DNA of 11,612 nucleotides from assembly GCA_025927435.1 (NCBI GenBank), contig JAICLM010000048.1:1-11612 (forward strand), in the 5' to 3' direction. This DNA comes from Thermoleophilia bacterium (GTDB lineage: Bacteria > Actinomycetota > Thermoleophilia > Gaiellales > Gaiellaceae). This document shows positions 1-6,115 of this stretch, in pieces. Positions within the stretch are counted from its first letter, which is position 1. Every line of letters begins with the position of its first letter. Under the pieces are notes generated by a model that saw only the letters and a list, made by a program, of their open reading frames with translations, was not told the origin of the DNA and searched no databases. The translations under genes were made by a program, and so were the position numbers.

Positions 1-1017
1 CACCGGCGGCTCGTGCCGGCGACGCTCGCGGCCGCGACTCTGTTCGCCGCTGCCGCTGCGGTTCCCGGGCCTCGCGCCCACGCGGCGCTCGCCGCACTCG
101 CGCTCGCCGCGCTCGTGGTCGTCGTGGCGGAGAGCTTCCGCGGCGAGCGCGTCCCATGGGGCTCGTGGCGGGACTACGTTGCGCTGACGAAGCCGCGCAT
201 CATGTCGCTCCTGCTCGTCACCGGCTTCTGCGGGATGATCGCGGGCGCGCGCGGCTGGCCGGGGACCGGGCTCGCTGTCGCCGCGATGGCGGGACTCGCG
301 CTCGCGTGCGGCGGCGCCTCCGCGCTGAACCACGTGCTCGACCGCGACATCGACCCACTGATGGGGAAGCGGACGAGATCTCGACCCGTGGCGTCCGGGC
401 GCGTCCCGCCGAGTCGAGCCTTCGAGTTCGGGCTCGCGCTGCTCGCGTTCTCCTTCGTCCTGCTCGCGAGCGCCGTCAACGTCTTGACCGCGGTGCTCGC
501 GCTCGTGGGCGGGCTCTTCTACGTCATCGTCTACACGCGCTGGCTGAAGCGCTCGACCACCCAGAACATCGTGATCGGTGGAGCCGCCGGCGCGGTGCCG
601 CCGCTCGTCGGCTGGGCGGCAGCGACCGGACACGTCGGGATCGCGGCGCTGCTCCTCTTCGGGATCGTCTTCATCTGGACGCCGCCGCACTTCTGGGCGC
701 TCGCGCTGCTGATCAAGGAGAACTACGCGAACGCGCGCGTGCCGATGCTGCCGGTCGTGCGTGGCGACCGGGCGACCGCGCGCCAGATCGTCCTCTACTC
801 GCTCGTGCTCGTTGCTGCGACGCTGCTGCCATGGGGCTGGGGAGGAGCCGGGCCGCTCTACGTCGTCTGCGCCCTGGCACTCGGGGCCGTGTTCGTCTGG
901 CTCGCCGAGGCTCTGCGGCGGGACACGACACCGAGGCGCGCGATGCTCCTCTTCCACTACTCGCTCCTGTACCTCGCCCTGCTCTTCGCGGCGCTGGCCG
1001 TGGACGCGGTGATCTGA
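1..1017 (+). CDS. ctaB: Heme O synthase (protoheme IX farnesyltransferase), 5' end uncertain
   Basis: Membrane prenyltransferase of the UbiA family that joins a farnesyl group to protoheme IX, giving heme O for heme-copper oxidases. Counting from the GTG at 13 there are 334 residues. Family motifs are clear: ALTKPR near residue 57, the Asp-rich NHVLDRDID (106-114) followed by KRTRSRPV, YTRWLKRSTTQN (174-185), WTPPHFWALAL (222-232) and YANARVPMLPVV (238-249). The protein is strongly hydrophobic, as expected for about nine membrane helices. About 50 residues with one or two extra hydrophobic segments precede the usual start of the family, and the frame stays open to the first base of the window. 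The gene may therefore begin outside, or be the C-terminal part of a longer protein such as a heme A synthase fusion. GTG at 13 is a possible start but has only a weak ribosome site. Its TGA overlaps the ATG of the next gene. Family assignment is firm; the start is not. Confidence 0.93.
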   Translation, partial: HRRLVPATLAAATLFAAAAAVPGPRAHAALAALALAALVVVVAESFRGERVPWGSWRDYVALTKPRIMSLLLVTGFCGMIAGARGWPGTGLAVAAMAGLALACGGASALNHVLDRDIDPLMGKRTRSRPVASGRVPPSRAFEFGLALLAFSFVLLASAVNVLTAVLALVGGLFYVIVYTRWLKRSTTQNIVIGGAAGAVPPLVGWAAATGHVGIAALLLFGIVFIWTPPHFWALALLIKENYANARVPMLPVVRGDRATARQIVLYSLVLVAATLLPWGWGGAGPLYVVCALALGAVFVWLAEALRRDTTPRRAMLLFHYSLLYLALLFAALAVDAVI

Positions 1018-1133
1018 TGGATCCCGAGCTCGCGCGGCGGAACGTGCGTCTCGGCTGGATGCTGTTCGGCGTCTTCGTGCTCCTCTTCGCGGGCTGCGTC
1101 GGCGTTGCGCTGCTCTACCTCCACTTCCAGTAG
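1017..1133 (+). CDS. Small single-pass membrane protein (38 aa) downstream of ctaB
   Basis: A 38-residue protein that begins MDPELARRNVRLGW and continues as one hydrophobic helix (about residues 14-35). By the positive-inside rule the Arg-rich N-terminus should face the cytoplasm. Its ATG shares one base with the ctaB stop (TGATG) and its TAG shares one base with the GTG of the amidase (TAGTG). This double coupling, together with the sensible membrane-protein composition, is the main evidence that it is translated. I do not recognise a named family. Very short one-helix proteins with an Arg-rich start often lie next to ctaB in cytochrome oxidase clusters of other bacteria, so a role in oxidase assembly or as a small oxidase subunit is a reasonable guess. 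That is inference from position and shape, not homology. Confidence 0.65.
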   Translation: MDPELARRNVRLGWMLFGVFVLLFAGCVGVALLYLHFQ

Positions 1134-2269
1134 TGGACGGCATCTGGCTGGCGCGTCCCGAGGACACGGGCGCGGGCGAGCCGGTCGCCGTCAAGGACCT
1201 GCTCGACACGGCGAGGCTCACGACGACCTACGGCTCCGCGCTCTTCGCCGACCACGTCCCCGCCGTGAGCGCGGACGCCGTCCGGCTGCTCGAGGCCGGC
1301 GGGTTCGCGGTCGCGGGGAAGACGAACCTGCACGAGTTCGCGTACGGGATCTCCTCGCAGAACGCGCACTACGGCACCGTCCCCAACCCTGCGGCGCCGG
1401 GACGCCTCGCCGGGGGCTCGAGTGGAGGGTCGGCCGCGGCCATTGCGGCGGAGGACGTCGAGCTCGCGCTCGGCACGGACTCCGCGGGGTCGATCCGGAT
1501 TCCGGCGGCGTGGTGCGGCATCGTCGGCTTCAAGCCGACGCACGGGCTCGTCTCCGTCGAGGGCTGCTTCGCGCTCGCGCCGAGCTTTGACACCGTCGGG
1601 CCGATGGCGTCGACGGTCGAGGGCTGCGAGCGGCTGCTGCGGGTGCTCGCGCCGGGGTTCGAGCCGTTCGAGCTCGAGTCGCTCGAGGAGCTCGAGGTCG
1701 GGATCGCGTGGCTCGATCGCGCAGACCCGCTCGTGCGCGAGCGGGTGTTGGAGGCCGCGTCGCTCTTTCCGCGCCGCCGCGAGCTCGAGCTTCCGCTCGC
1801 GCCTGTCAACCGGTCCGACTTCATGCGCGAGGTGGCCGACGTCCACCGCGCGCTCTTTCCGGGCAACGAGGAGCTGTACGGCGACAACGTCCGCGGCAAG
1901 ATCGAGCGCTGCCTGCGAGTGACCGACGCGGAGGCGGCTGCCGCCGAGCGCGAGCGGGCCGAGTACCACGAGCGATTCCTCGAGGCGTGCGGAGAAGTCG
2001 ACCTTGTCGTGACCCCGACCGTCCTGCTCGTCGCGCCGCCGGCCGATGCGGACGAGCTCGCGTTGCGCCTCCCTGCCACGGATCACACGTATCCGTTCAG
2101 CTCGCTGGGCCGGCCGGCGCTCGCGCTCCCCTGCGGCCCGGCCGAGGACGGCCTGCCGGCCTCCATCCAACTCGCCGCCCTGGCGGGCGAAGACGCGCGT
2201 GTCCTCGCCGCCGGCCGCCTGCTCGAGTCGTCGCTGTCACGGCTCGGCGGGACCCGTCTTTCCTCGTAA
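1133..2269 (+). CDS. Amidase signature family hydrolase
   Basis: Cytoplasmic amide-bond hydrolase with the Ser-cisSer-Lys triad of the amidase signature family. By motif, Lys21 (AVKDLLDT) is the base, Ser96 in GGSSGGS (94-100) the bridging serine, and Ser120 in TDSAGSIRIP (115-124) the nucleophile. The following CGIVGFKPTHG is also typical. At 378 residues it is shorter than the usual 450-500. The helix-rich stretch before the catalytic Lys is almost absent, and the middle region is reduced. The substrate cannot be told. It is probably not a GatA subunit, since gatB and gatC are not nearby, though that is weak evidence. The GTG start overlaps the TAG of the 38-aa gene, and no Shine-Dalgarno sequence is visible, so coupling is likely. 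The last residues (RLSS) and the TAA stop lie in the inverted repeat of the 2256-2688 element, so the original C-terminus was probably replaced there. The conserved domain looks intact. Confidence 0.9.
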   Translation: MDGIWLARPEDTGAGEPVAVKDLLDTARLTTTYGSALFADHVPAVSADAVRLLEAGGFAVAGKTNLHEFAYGISSQNAHYGTVPNPAAPGRLAGGSSGGSAAAIAAEDVELALGTDSAGSIRIPAAWCGIVGFKPTHGLVSVEGCFALAPSFDTVGPMASTVEGCERLLRVLAPGFEPFELESLEELEVGIAWLDRADPLVRERVLEAASLFPRRRELELPLAPVNRSDFMREVADVHRALFPGNEELYGDNVRGKIERCLRVTDAEAAAAERERAEYHERFLEACGEVDLVVTPTVLLVAPPADADELALRLPATDHTYPFSSLGRPALALPCGPAEDGLPASIQLAALAGEDARVLAAGRLLESSLSRLGGTRLSS

Positions 2270-2280
2270 CAGACTGTTAC
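2256..2280 (+). repeat. Left inverted repeat with palindrome
   Basis: The outer part is gtctttcctc. The inner part, at 2266-2280, is gtaacagactgttac, a perfect 7-bp inverted repeat around a central A. The palindrome carries a TAA on each strand. The one at 2267-2269 ends the amidase, and the one read on the - strand at 2279-2277 ends the 104-aa gene. It is the reverse complement of 2664-2688 apart from one base. Confidence 0.85.
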
Positions 2281-2591
2281 TTGGGAGGTGCGCGGTCTCT
2301 GAGGCGCGGTGTCTGGGGTTTGAGGAAGTGGAGGAGGATCGCGTCGGGTGACTTGACTCGAAAGGCCACGTCCAGCGCGACCGTTGAGACCGGTCCGCGG
2401 CCCTGTCGGCGGAGGCGACGCGCGGTGTGCACGAGGACCCTCACCTGCTCGTAACTGGGCCTGTAGAGCCCCATCTGGGCGGCGGCCCGGCCGACGCAGC
2501 GGTTCATCTCGGCGATGGGAACGGTCCTACGAGACTGCCGTTCGATCTCGTCGAGCAGCCGGCGCGGAATCCGAGGAGCGAAGGAGAGCAC
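2277..2591 (-). CDS. Unrecognised basic 104-aa protein inside the inverted-repeat element
   Basis: The product is unknown. It is Arg-rich (about 22 Arg+Lys against 8 Asp+Glu), has no signal peptide or membrane segment, and has no metal-binding Cys/His pattern. The centre, about residues 20-60, includes TVPIAEMNRCVG, AAAQMGLYRPSYEQV and RVLVHTARRLRR. It reads like two or three helices with a turn at GLYRPSYEQVR, which would suit a small helix-turn-helix DNA-binding protein. That is judged by eye and is not a family match. The GTG at 2591 is the only standard start after the upstream in-frame TGA at 2618-2616, and its ribosome site is weak. The stop lies in the left palindrome. The gene is wholly inside the element, so it is probably the element's own gene or cargo. 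Codon use is consistent with a real GC-rich gene, but expression is uncertain. Confidence 0.6.
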   Translation of the reverse strand: MLSFAPRIPRRLLDEIERQSRRTVPIAEMNRCVGRAAAQMGLYRPSYEQVRVLVHTARRLRRQGRGPVSTVALDVAFRVKSPDAILLHFLKPQTPRLRDRAPPK

Positions 2592-2610
2592 GCCGCCAGA
2601 TTCGCGTGCC

Positions 2611-2631
2611 AGGCATCACGTAGGCATCACG
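2611..2631. repeat. Short direct repeat aggcatcacg x2
   Basis: Two exact copies of aggcatcacg, at 2611-2620 and 2622-2631, separated by one base. They lie in the leader of the 104-aa gene inside the inverted-repeat element. They could be a tandem protein-binding site or a slippage duplication, and the sequence does not decide between these. Confidence 0.5.
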
Positions 2632-2663
2632 CCTTCGTGCCGGAACAGCGCGCAGGAACGCAT

Positions 2664-2688
2664 GTAACAGTCTGTTACAAGGAAAGAC
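2664..2688 (-). repeat. Right inverted repeat with palindrome
   Basis: The inner palindrome gtaacagtctgttac (2664-2678) is followed by aaggaaagac. It is the inverted partner of 2256-2280, with 24 of 25 positions matching. It lies 25 bp from the opcA stop codon. Outside the repeat the sequence continues ctggcacttcgg, which has no clear counterpart outside the left repeat beyond a CC. Confidence 0.85.
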
Positions 2689-2713
2689 CTGGCACTTCGG
2701 GCAGGGCGGGCGG

Positions 2714-3610
2714 TCAGGGGCTCGGGGCGGTCGTCGCGAGCACGGCGGCCTCGTAGACCGGGTCCGGCGTGAAGCGGTCGAGCTCGTCCGAGAGGACGTC
2801 GCTCGGTGTCGGCGGGTCGCCGGGGGGCAAAGGCACGGCCTCGCCGTCGAGTGCCACGCCCTCGAGCGTCTCGGCCGGCTCGTGCTCCAGCGCGATCTGT
2901 TCGTGCCCCAGCCGTGAGCGGAGCCAGCCGCAGAGGAGCCACGCCTGTGCCGCCGTTCCGCGCACGCGCACCGTCCGCACCTCGGTGAGCGCCGGCCAGA
3001 GCGTCGCCAGATGCGAGCGCCACCGCGACGTCCTCGCCCATGCGATGTCCGAGGCGGCGCAGTGCGAAAAGAGCTCCGCGAGAGACCGGTACGCGCCCGG
3101 GACGTCATCCCACTCGGTCGAGTCGACGATCAGCCGGTCGGTGACCGCGACGAGCTGCTCCAGCTCCGGCGCGCCCCACGGTGGCTCGCCGCGCCACCGC
3201 AGGAACACGGGCAAATCGGAGATCAACAACGGCTCGACGATGCTCGCCGGTGCCTGCGCTCGCGCTCCGCGCAACATGAGCTCGACGACCTCGGTCACGA
3301 GGCCGCGATCGGTGTCCGGCACCTCCCACCGCTCGACCGCGGCACGCGCGTCGATCCGGTTGTCCGCGGCATCCGGCTCCGGAAACATCAGGATCGTCCG
3401 CGACGGATGCAGCTCGGCCATGCCCTCCAGTGCCGCGCGCGCCGGCTCCACCCATTCGGGCGGCACCCACGCGAGATGCGTCATCACCGAGGTGCGCATG
3501 CTCGCAGCCTCCTCCGAAGCCTTGGCCCGCAGCCGCGCGAGCGCGGTGTCCACGTCGGCGAGGCAGACGTCCTCGCCGAACCAGTCCAGCTCGCTCAGTG
3601 ACGTCGCCAC
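2714..3610 (-). CDS. opcA: Glucose-6-phosphate dehydrogenase assembly protein OpcA
   Basis: OpcA is the partner protein needed for full activity or oligomer assembly of Zwf in cyanobacteria and actinobacteria. The gene lies directly downstream of zwf. I chose the GTG at 3610, giving 298 residues beginning MATSLSELDW, because a longer frame up to 3733 would only add Arg/Pro-rich sequence shadowing the zwf tail. With this start it overlaps zwf by 16 bp (3595-3610). Family features are HPSRTILM (68-75), where the N-terminal domain ends, and ISDLPVFLRWRGEPP (130-144), then a C-terminal domain with TVRVRGTAAQAWLLCGWL. No signal peptide or membrane helix is present, so it is cytoplasmic. It is the last gene of the operon. 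The pgl gene that often follows opcA in actinobacteria is not here; the inverted-repeat element and a convergent amidase follow instead. Confidence 0.88.
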   Translation of the reverse strand: MATSLSELDWFGEDVCLADVDTALARLRAKASEEAASMRTSVMTHLAWVPPEWVEPARAALEGMAELHPSRTILMFPEPDAADNRIDARAAVERWEVPDTDRGLVTEVVELMLRGARAQAPASIVEPLLISDLPVFLRWRGEPPWGAPELEQLVAVTDRLIVDSTEWDDVPGAYRSLAELFSHCAASDIAWARTSRWRSHLATLWPALTEVRTVRVRGTAAQAWLLCGWLRSRLGHEQIALEHEPAETLEGVALDGEAVPLPPGDPPTPSDVLSDELDRFTPDPVYEAAVLATTAPSP

Positions 3611-5115
3611 GACCGGCCGTCCCGGTGGAGGAGCTCGTCGGCGCTCGGCGGCCCCCATGAGCCCGCGGGATAATTCGGGAACGCCGGCTTGTCGCGCTGC
3701 CAGGCGGCGACGATCGAGTCGACGAGGAGCCACTGCTCCTCGACCTCGTCGGCACGCGTGAACAGGGTCGAGTCGCCGAGCATCGTGTCGAGGATGAGGC
3801 GCTCGTACGCTTCCGGCATTCCGGTGCGAAAGGCGCCGCCGTAGAGGAAATCCATGTGGACGGTGCGGATCGTCATCCCCTGCCCCGGCACCTTGGCGCC
3901 GATCGCGAGCGAGACGCCCTCGTCCGGCTGGACGTGGACCACGAGCACGTTCGGTCGCAAGCCCTCCGAGGCCGCCTCCTCGAACGGTGGATGCGGCGCT
4001 GCCTTGAACTGGATCGCGATCGTGGTCTCGTGCCGCGCGAGGCGCTTGCCCATCCGCACGTAGAACGGCGTGTCGGCCCAGCGCCAGTTGTCGACGTAGA
4101 GCTTCGCCGCAACGTAGGTGTCCGTCACGGAATCGGCAGCCACGCCTGCCTCCTCGCGGTACGCGACCGCCTCCTCGCCCTCGACGAAGCCGCGCCCGTA
4201 CTGACCGCGCACGACCGACTTCGGCCCCGGCGTGTGCAGCGCCCGCAGCACCTTCACCTTCTCGTTGTGCACCGAGTCGGACGTGAAGTCGATCGGCGGT
4301 TCCATCGCCGTCAGCGCAAGCAGCTGCAGGAGATGGTTCTGGAAGATGTCGCGGATCGCGCCCGCGTGCTCGTAGTAGCCGGCGCGGGCTTCGATTCCGA
4401 TCGACTCCGCAACCGTGATCTGGACGTGGTCGACGAACTGGCGGTTCCAGATCGGCTCGAAGATCCCGTTCGCAAAGCGGAGCGCGAGCATGTTCTGCAC
4501 CGTCTCCTTGCCGAGGTAGTGGTCGATCCGGAAGATCTCCTCCTCCTTGAAGTACTCGAGCAGGGTCGCCGTCAGCTGCTGCGCCGACGCGAGATCGTGG
4601 CCGAACGGCTTCTCGACCACCAGCCGCGTCCAGCCCCGGTCGTCGCGCCGCTTGCCGAGCGCCTCGACGATGGTCGGGAAGGCGGGCGGCGGCACTGCGA
4701 GGTAGAAGACGCGGTTGCCGCCGAGCTCCTCGTCCTCGTCGAGCTTCTCGAGCAGGTCGTGCACCTTGTCCTCGCCGCTCGTGTCCGCGAAGTCGGTCGA
4801 GAGATAGTGGAGCTGCGGGGCGAGCTCGTCCCAGGTGTCCTGGCGGAACTCGTCGCGCGCGTGCTGCTTGACCGCCGCCTCCATGTCTTGCCGGAACGAC
4901 TCGTCGTCGCCTTCGGTGCGCGCGACGCCGACGATGGCGAAGCGCTGCGGGAGCAGGCGGCGGACGGCGAGCGCGTAGAGCGCCGGCATGAGCTTCTTGT
5001 GGTTGAGGTCGCCGGAGGCGCCGAAGATGACGAGCGCGCAGGGGTCGGGCGTCCGCCGCAGCGCGAGACCCTCGGCGAGCGGGTTCTCCTGCTGCTTCGG
5101 GGCGGTCGCGGTCAC
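3595..5115 (-). CDS. zwf: Glucose-6-phosphate 1-dehydrogenase
   Basis: Oxidises glucose 6-phosphate to 6-phosphogluconolactone with reduction of NADP+, the first step of the oxidative pentose phosphate pathway, in the cytoplasm. It has 506 residues, the normal length. The nucleotide-binding GASGDL lies at 32-37 and EKPFG at 168-172. The active-site RIDHYLGKE lies at 196-204, with Asp198 and His199. His261 in QNHLLQ matches the catalytic-base histidine of the family. The C-terminus (YPAGSWGP...ADELL) is typical. The start is a GTG at 5115, seven bases after the gnd stop, with only a weak ribosome site, so translation probably depends on gnd. The 3' end overlaps opcA by 16 bp. I see no sign of truncation. 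Confidence 0.97.
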   Translation of the reverse strand: MTATAPKQQENPLAEGLALRRTPDPCALVIFGASGDLNHKKLMPALYALAVRRLLPQRFAIVGVARTEGDDESFRQDMEAAVKQHARDEFRQDTWDELAPQLHYLSTDFADTSGEDKVHDLLEKLDEDEELGGNRVFYLAVPPPAFPTIVEALGKRRDDRGWTRLVVEKPFGHDLASAQQLTATLLEYFKEEEIFRIDHYLGKETVQNMLALRFANGIFEPIWNRQFVDHVQITVAESIGIEARAGYYEHAGAIRDIFQNHLLQLLALTAMEPPIDFTSDSVHNEKVKVLRALHTPGPKSVVRGQYGRGFVEGEEAVAYREEAGVAADSVTDTYVAAKLYVDNWRWADTPFYVRMGKRLARHETTIAIQFKAAPHPPFEEAASEGLRPNVLVVHVQPDEGVSLAIGAKVPGQGMTIRTVHMDFLYGGAFRTGMPEAYERLILDTMLGDSTLFTRADEVEEQWLLVDSIVAAWQRDKPAFPNYPAGSWGPPSADELLHRDGRSWRRH

Positions 5116-5122
5116 GCTTTGT

Positions 5123-6115
5123 TCACTGTTCTGGGCTCTTCTCGAGATGGCCGCCGAAGCCCTTTCGCATCGCGGAGAGGACGCGGTTGCCCCAGTCGGC
5201 CTCGCCGCGCGAGGCGAAGCGGTCGAACAGCGAGGCTGCGAGCACCGGCGTCGGCACGCCCTCCTCGACTGCCGCCTGCACGGTCCACCGGCCCTCGCCG
5301 GAGTCGCTGACGCGGCCCGCGTACTCGTCCAGCTCGGGGGTCTGATGCAGCGCCTCCGCAGTCAGGTCGAGCAGCCACGAGGCGATCACGGAGCCTCGGC
5401 GCCACACCTCGGTGATCGCGGCGACGTCGAGGTCGTACTTGTAGAGGTCGGGATCCCGGAGCGGCGTCGTCTCGGCGTCGGTCTCCTGCGCGTGCTTGCC
5501 GACGTTCGCATGCTTGAGGACGTTGAGCCCCTCCGCATACGCCTGCATCAGGCCGTACTCGATGCCGTTGTGAACCATCTTCACGAAGTGGCCCGCCCCC
5601 GGAGGGCCGCAGTGGAGCCAGCCCTGCTCCTCGGGCGCGGCGTCGCCCTCCCGGCCGGGCGTGCGCACCGCCGCGTCGACCCCGGGCGCGAGGGTCTCGA
5701 GCACGGGCACGAGCCTTCCGACGGCCTCGTCGTCACCTCCCACCATCAGGCAGTAGCCGCGCTCGCGACCCCAGACACCGCCGCTGACGCCGACGTCGAC
5801 GTAGTGGAGGCCTTTGGCCCGGAGCTCTTTCGCGCGCCGCAGGTCGTCGACGTAGTACGAGTTGCCGCCGTCGATGATCGTGTCGCCCTCGGCGAGAAGC
5901 GGCGCGAGCTCGCCCACGAGCGATTCGACGATCCCAGCCGGCACCATCAGCCAGACCGAGCGCGGGGCGTCGAGCTGCTCCACGAGCTCCTCGAGCGAGG
6001 ACGCGGTGCGGGAATCGACTTTCGGATCGAAGGTCTCGAGGTCGTGACCGGCCGCGGTCAGCCGTTCCGTCATGTTCGCGCCCATCCGGCCGAGGCCGAC
6101 CATGCCGAGTTGCAC
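5123..6115 (-). CDS. gnd: 6-phosphogluconate dehydrogenase (decarboxylating), short form
   Basis: Converts 6-phosphogluconate to ribulose 5-phosphate and CO2. It has 330 residues, so it is the short bacterial form and not the ~470-residue one. The Rossmann motif GLGRMG lies at 7-12, DGGNS at 82-86 and SGG at 111-113. Catalytic Lys179 lies in GHFVKMVHNGIEYG, together with Glu186. The second beta strand ends LETFD (Asp30), with no NRT triplet, which hints at NAD+ preference; that is inference from motif only. The GTG at 6115 gives the classic start MQLGMVGLGRMG. It shares one base with the pgi stop (TAGTG) and has a strong Shine-Dalgarno within the pgi tail. A longer frame running upstream through pgi is a shadow. 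Confidence 0.96.
   Translation of the reverse strand: MQLGMVGLGRMGANMTERLTAAGHDLETFDPKVDSRTASSLEELVEQLDAPRSVWLMVPAGIVESLVGELAPLLAEGDTIIDGGNSYYVDDLRRAKELRAKGLHYVDVGVSGGVWGRERGYCLMVGGDDEAVGRLVPVLETLAPGVDAAVRTPGREGDAAPEEQGWLHCGPPGAGHFVKMVHNGIEYGLMQAYAEGLNVLKHANVGKHAQETDAETTPLRDPDLYKYDLDVAAITEVWRRGSVIASWLLDLTAEALHQTPELDEYAGRVSDSGEGRWTVQAAVEEGVPTPVLAASLFDRFASRGEADWGNRVLSAMRKGFGGHLEKSPEQ

Larger units (their letters stand above)
2256..2688. mobile_element. Putative 433-bp cassette with 25-bp inverted ends and one small ORF
   Basis: The ends are inverted copies that match at 24 of 25 positions. The only difference is at 2265 versus its partner at 2679. Each end has an outer arm (gtctttcct) and an inner 15-bp palindrome. 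Inside is a single gene on the - strand (2277-2591) and about 70 bases of leader. No transposase-like protein is present, and I see no target-site duplication outside the ends. Base composition inside (about 68% G+C over 2281-2580 by hand count) is only slightly below the neighbours. It sits exactly between the 3' ends of two convergent operons. It could be a non-autonomous transposon-like element, a paired REP-like repeat with captured DNA, or a repeated gene cassette. Mobility is inferred only from the end structure. Confidence 0.5.

Noticed and set aside
1115..2170. Open frame on the - strand opposite the amidase
   Set aside because: The amidase shows the full catalytic triad; the opposite frame is Arg/Glu-rich without family features.
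2266..2280. Palindrome as an intrinsic terminator for the amidase or opcA transcripts
   Set aside because: The palindrome has at most a short stem with little loop, and neither copy is followed by a T run on either strand. Weak termination cannot be excluded, but the sequence does not support calling one.
2611..2631. aggcatcacg repeats as target-site duplication of the element
   Set aside because: Both copies lie inside the inverted ends and one base apart, not flanking the element.
3856..5310. Long open frame on the + strand opposite zwf
   Set aside because: Its translation is a run of Arg, Val, Leu and Asp repeats with no domain. It is antisense to the well-supported zwf and arises from GC-rich codon bias.
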